64,000 nt of DNA, taken from Corynebacterium anserum. Its GTDB lineage: Bacteria > Actinomycetota > Actinomycetes > Mycobacteriales > Mycobacteriaceae. Below are positions 62,086 through 64,000 of this stretch, piece by piece. Each line of letters opens with the position of its first letter. Position 1 is the stretch's first letter. The position numbers and the translations under genes are program-made. A model generated the notes under the pieces. The model had not been told where the DNA came from. It did no database searches and saw nothing but the letters and a program-made list of their open reading frames with translations. The stretch lies in contig NZ_CP046883.1 of NCBI RefSeq assembly GCF_014262665.1, positions 1,860,001-1,924,000 of the forward strand. Direction: 5' to 3'.

Positions 62086-62163
62086 GCCTATAGCCTCTCC
62101 CCTCTAGCTCAAAATCCTGTGGCCTACTGGTGAAAAACGGAGCAATAGTTTCTTAACGTGAGG

Positions 62164-62664
62164 TTACTTCTGGCGCTTCTCCAACCACAACACCAAAGCA
62201 AGCAACAACGCTCCGATGAGTAACGCCACCGCCATACTGGATAGTGCCGGGAGAAAAGCCAATGTCCAGGAACGCCCCGCGACTTTCACATTGTCTGGGT
62301 GAGAAACCTCGTACTCCACGCGCACTTTCTGCCCACGTTCAAGCCCCGTTGGATATTTAAGCCCGTCGTTGGGCTGGTAGTAATTGCCCGCATCATCGCG
62401 GAACATCACGGTGGTTCTTAGGGCACCCACATCCACTACCTCCGCTGTGGCATACCCTCTATCGCGTGCAATGGCCATATCGTCAAGGGCAGAGGTAATC
62501 ACCATGCCGGCACACACGAGCATCATGCAACCAGTCAGAGCCAAAATTGCTTGTTTGGCACGGCGGAACGGTTTGGCTTCTTTCTTAAGGTCTGTCTTTG
62601 ATCCACGTTCATGCGGAGCGTATGCTCCCTCTGGCTGAGGATGACTGTTCGATTGCTGCGTCAC
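62164..62664 (-). CDS. DUF3592-type membrane protein
   Basis: 166 residues from GTG 62664, whose GTGA overlaps the menD stop; ATG 62712, inside menD, is an alternative. Two membrane helices (AILALTGCMMLVCAGMVIT; LSSMAVALLIGALLLALVLWL) flank an extracytoplasmic domain (YATAEVVDVGALRTTVMFRD; GLERGQKVRVEYEVSHPDNV) of DUF3592 type. The matching Mycobacterium gene (Rv0556) lies at the same place beside menD. Function unknown. Confidence 0.8.
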   Translation of the reverse strand: MTQQSNSHPQPEGAYAPHERGSKTDLKKEAKPFRRAKQAILALTGCMMLVCAGMVITSALDDMAIARDRGYATAEVVDVGALRTTVMFRDDAGNYYQPNDGLKYPTGLERGQKVRVEYEVSHPDNVKVAGRSWTLAFLPALSSMAVALLIGALLLALVLWLEKRQK

Positions 62665-64000
62665 GAGGGCGTCACCGCCTGCGCGATTGTTTTCTCCATT
62701 TTTCGACGCCACGCTCTCTCCACCGCGGCCTCCACCACCGTAATACCTGGGGCTGGTTGTTCCTCATGGTCTGCCAGGATGTCATGCAGTGCGATAACCG
62801 ATTCTGCACGGCGGTAATTCACGCCAAAGCCCTCACATAGCGCCTCGACGTTCACCTCTACCGGGGTTCCGAAAACTCGCTCAAAAGCACTAGTTCCGTC
62901 CCCGAAGGTGCGCAACCGGGCATCCCCGGGCTCTAAGGATTCGAAGATGGCACCTCCTGCGTCGTTTGTCACGACAATAAGGAGGTTATCCGGGCGGGTT
63001 TCCATGGGACCAATGTTCAGAGCATTCACATCATGGAGGAACGTCAAATCTCCCATGAGAGCAACAGTGCGGGGAGCTCGTATGGCCGTGGGATCTTCCG
63101 CAGCATGTGCCATAGCCACGCCAATAGCTGTGGATATAGTGCCGTCGATGCCCGCCGCTCCCCGGTTGGCTTCGGTACGAACACCGTGGAAAGGCAACCC
63201 GGCACGCGCGGCATCGCGGATGGCGGTGGAGGCTCCGAGTACGAGTGCATCACCGTCACGGAGACTATCCGCTACCACGGCTGCCACATGCAGTCCGGTG
63301 AAATGCTCGTCGGAAGAAGTCAGCACGTCCCGGACAGCGTCTACGCCCATGTCGCTGATGGCCTGGCACACCTTCGTCCAACCGGCAGGGTGCTCACCCA
63401 CCACATCGACGGTGGAGCCCACCACAGCAACGTTGCCGGTGACATCGAGAACCGAGTATGTATCCGCAAGGACAATAACGTGGATAGATTCGTCAGCTAA
63501 CAGCTGGGACACGCTGCGGTGAAGAGTTGGACGACCCACTACCACAATCTGTTCCGGCTGAGTTGCGGCCGAATATTCGCCCTGGGAGACCGCTCCCGCT
63601 GTGAACATCGGGCTCCCTGCGGGATGGACAGGAAAATCAGGAACGGGAGCAAGCGGTTCTGCGAGAGTTGGTACCCCAGCCAACTCCTCGATGATCTCTC
63701 GAGCCCACGCCATATCGGCGACGGCTCCGCAGATCACGAGGGTACGCTTGCTCAGGTCTACCGTCACTTTTCCAAAAGGAAGTGGCCGAGAGAAAACCGG
63801 ACGTGGGGTTTCTGATGGATCAGACGATTTGGCGGCGCAGTCCCCACCTTCGAGGTTCCGCGTGGCACAGTCCCCACCTTCAAGGTTCCCCGTAGCACAG
63901 TCCCCACCTTCAAGGTTCCCCGTAGCACAGTCCCCACCTTCAAGGTTCCCCGTAGCTGCTGCAGAGTCACCTCCTGCCTGAGCCACTTCTTGGGCGAACA
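62661..64000 (-). CDS. menD: Menaquinone synthase MenD, C-terminal part (partial, runs off right edge), with minisatellite insert
   Basis: The frame is open to the last base, so this is the C-terminal ~446 residues of 2-succinyl-5-enolpyruvyl-6-hydroxy-3-cyclohexene-1-carboxylate synthase. The thiamine-diphosphate site is GDLTFLHDVNAL...NDAGGAIF, with NRGAAGIDGTISTAIG before it. Close to the visible N-terminus are four 10-residue units (variants of ATGNLEGGDC). They precede the middle domain (RTLVICGAVADMAW) and probably lie in the linker after the first domain. An apparent internal GTG start at 63986 is not the real one. Confidence 0.9.
   Translation of the reverse strand, partial: FAQEVAQAGGDSAAATGNLEGGDCATGNLEGGDCATGNLEGGDCATRNLEGGDCAAKSSDPSETPRPVFSRPLPFGKVTVDLSKRTLVICGAVADMAWAREIIEELAGVPTLAEPLAPVPDFPVHPAGSPMFTAGAVSQGEYSAATQPEQIVVVGRPTLHRSVSQLLADESIHVIVLADTYSVLDVTGNVAVVGSTVDVVGEHPAGWTKVCQAISDMGVDAVRDVLTSSDEHFTGLHVAAVVADSLRDGDALVLGASTAIRDAARAGLPFHGVRTEANRGAAGIDGTISTAIGVAMAHAAEDPTAIRAPRTVALMGDLTFLHDVNALNIGPMETRPDNLLIVVTNDAGGAIFESLEPGDARLRTFGDGTSAFERVFGTPVEVNVEALCEGFGVNYRRAESVIALHDILADHEEQPAPGITVVEAAVERAWRRKMEKTIAQAVTPS
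63838..63957. repeat. 30-bp minisatellite, four copies, inside menD
   Basis: Four contiguous 30-base units (63838, 63868, 63898, 63928) begin CAGTCCCCACCTTC on the plus strand. Units 2 and 3 are identical and unit 4 differs only in its last base. Unit 1 differs at a few positions. Each unit adds ten residues to MenD in frame. Confidence 0.95.

Noticed and set aside
63838-63957. CRISPR array or repeat element
   Set aside because: Units are directly adjacent with no spacers and lie in frame inside menD; it is a minisatellite.

Overview
The window reads as a chromosomal segment of a Corynebacterium-like actinobacterium. The evidence is the mycolate-group gene content (DUF3068 protein, menD/DUF3592/mgtA/menG/menJ/polyprenyl-synthase synteny shared with Mycobacterium), the tRNA-Trp–secE–nusG–rplK–rplA order, GTG/TTG starts and DtxR- and GlxR-type operators. 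I do not assign a species.

Layout. 1–12.3 kb (all minus strand): a ribosomally synthesised peptide (TOMM, azol(in)e-type RiPP) operon: 41-aa precursor, E1-like C protein, a fused alpha/beta-hydrolase–YcaO protein, a SagB/McbC-type FMN dehydrogenase and a CydDC-like ABC exporter pair that runs off the left edge. Immediately upstream on the same strand lies a complete FecBCD-type metallophore importer. 12.7–13.0 kb: a small divergent membrane protein. 13.0–32.7 kb: the S10/spc ribosomal protein operons, in pieces. The transcription order (minus strand) is S10-L3-L4-L23-L2-S19-L22-S3-L16-L29-S17, then an iron-uptake module, L14-L24-L5, then a second FecCD/ATPase module in opposite orientation, then S8-L6-L18-S5-L30-L15, followed by the importer and TOMM locus. 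Each break in the ribosomal superoperon therefore holds a metal-siderophore uptake module. 33–49 kb: a J-domain-like small protein, tuf, fusA, rpsG, rpsL, a membrane-anchored hypothetical gene with an in-frame stop near its N-terminus, idi and crtB (isoprenoid/carotenoid), rpoC and rpoB. 49.6–57.2 kb: DUF3068 protein, rplL/rplJ with a leader, a lipase, rplA, rplK, nusG, secE and four tRNA genes. 57.5–64 kb: menaquinone and envelope genes (polyprenyl synthase, MenJ-type reductase, MenG, MgtA-like mannosyltransferase, DUF3592 protein, MenD C-terminal part).

How the parts fit. The most interesting locus is the TOMM operon. Its predicted core has three consecutive cysteines flanked by histidines (H-A-C-C-C-H). 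Its YcaO enzyme is fused to a CocE/X-Pro-peptidase-like hydrolase with an apparently intact catalytic triad. The C protein has lost the usual first CxxC and ends in three 9-residue PECE repeats. Because a full binding-protein-dependent importer sits directly upstream and an exporter pair ends the operon, I propose, as inference only, that the product could be a secreted and re-imported azole metallophore. A toxin or antibiotic is the main alternative. A perfect GlxR-type site (TGTGA-N6-TCACA) and a hairpin precede the precursor gene.

Other points: two DtxR-like boxes sit directly against ATG codons of iron genes, and MenD carries a fourfold 30-bp in-frame minisatellite. Several short tandem duplications lie in intergenic DNA.
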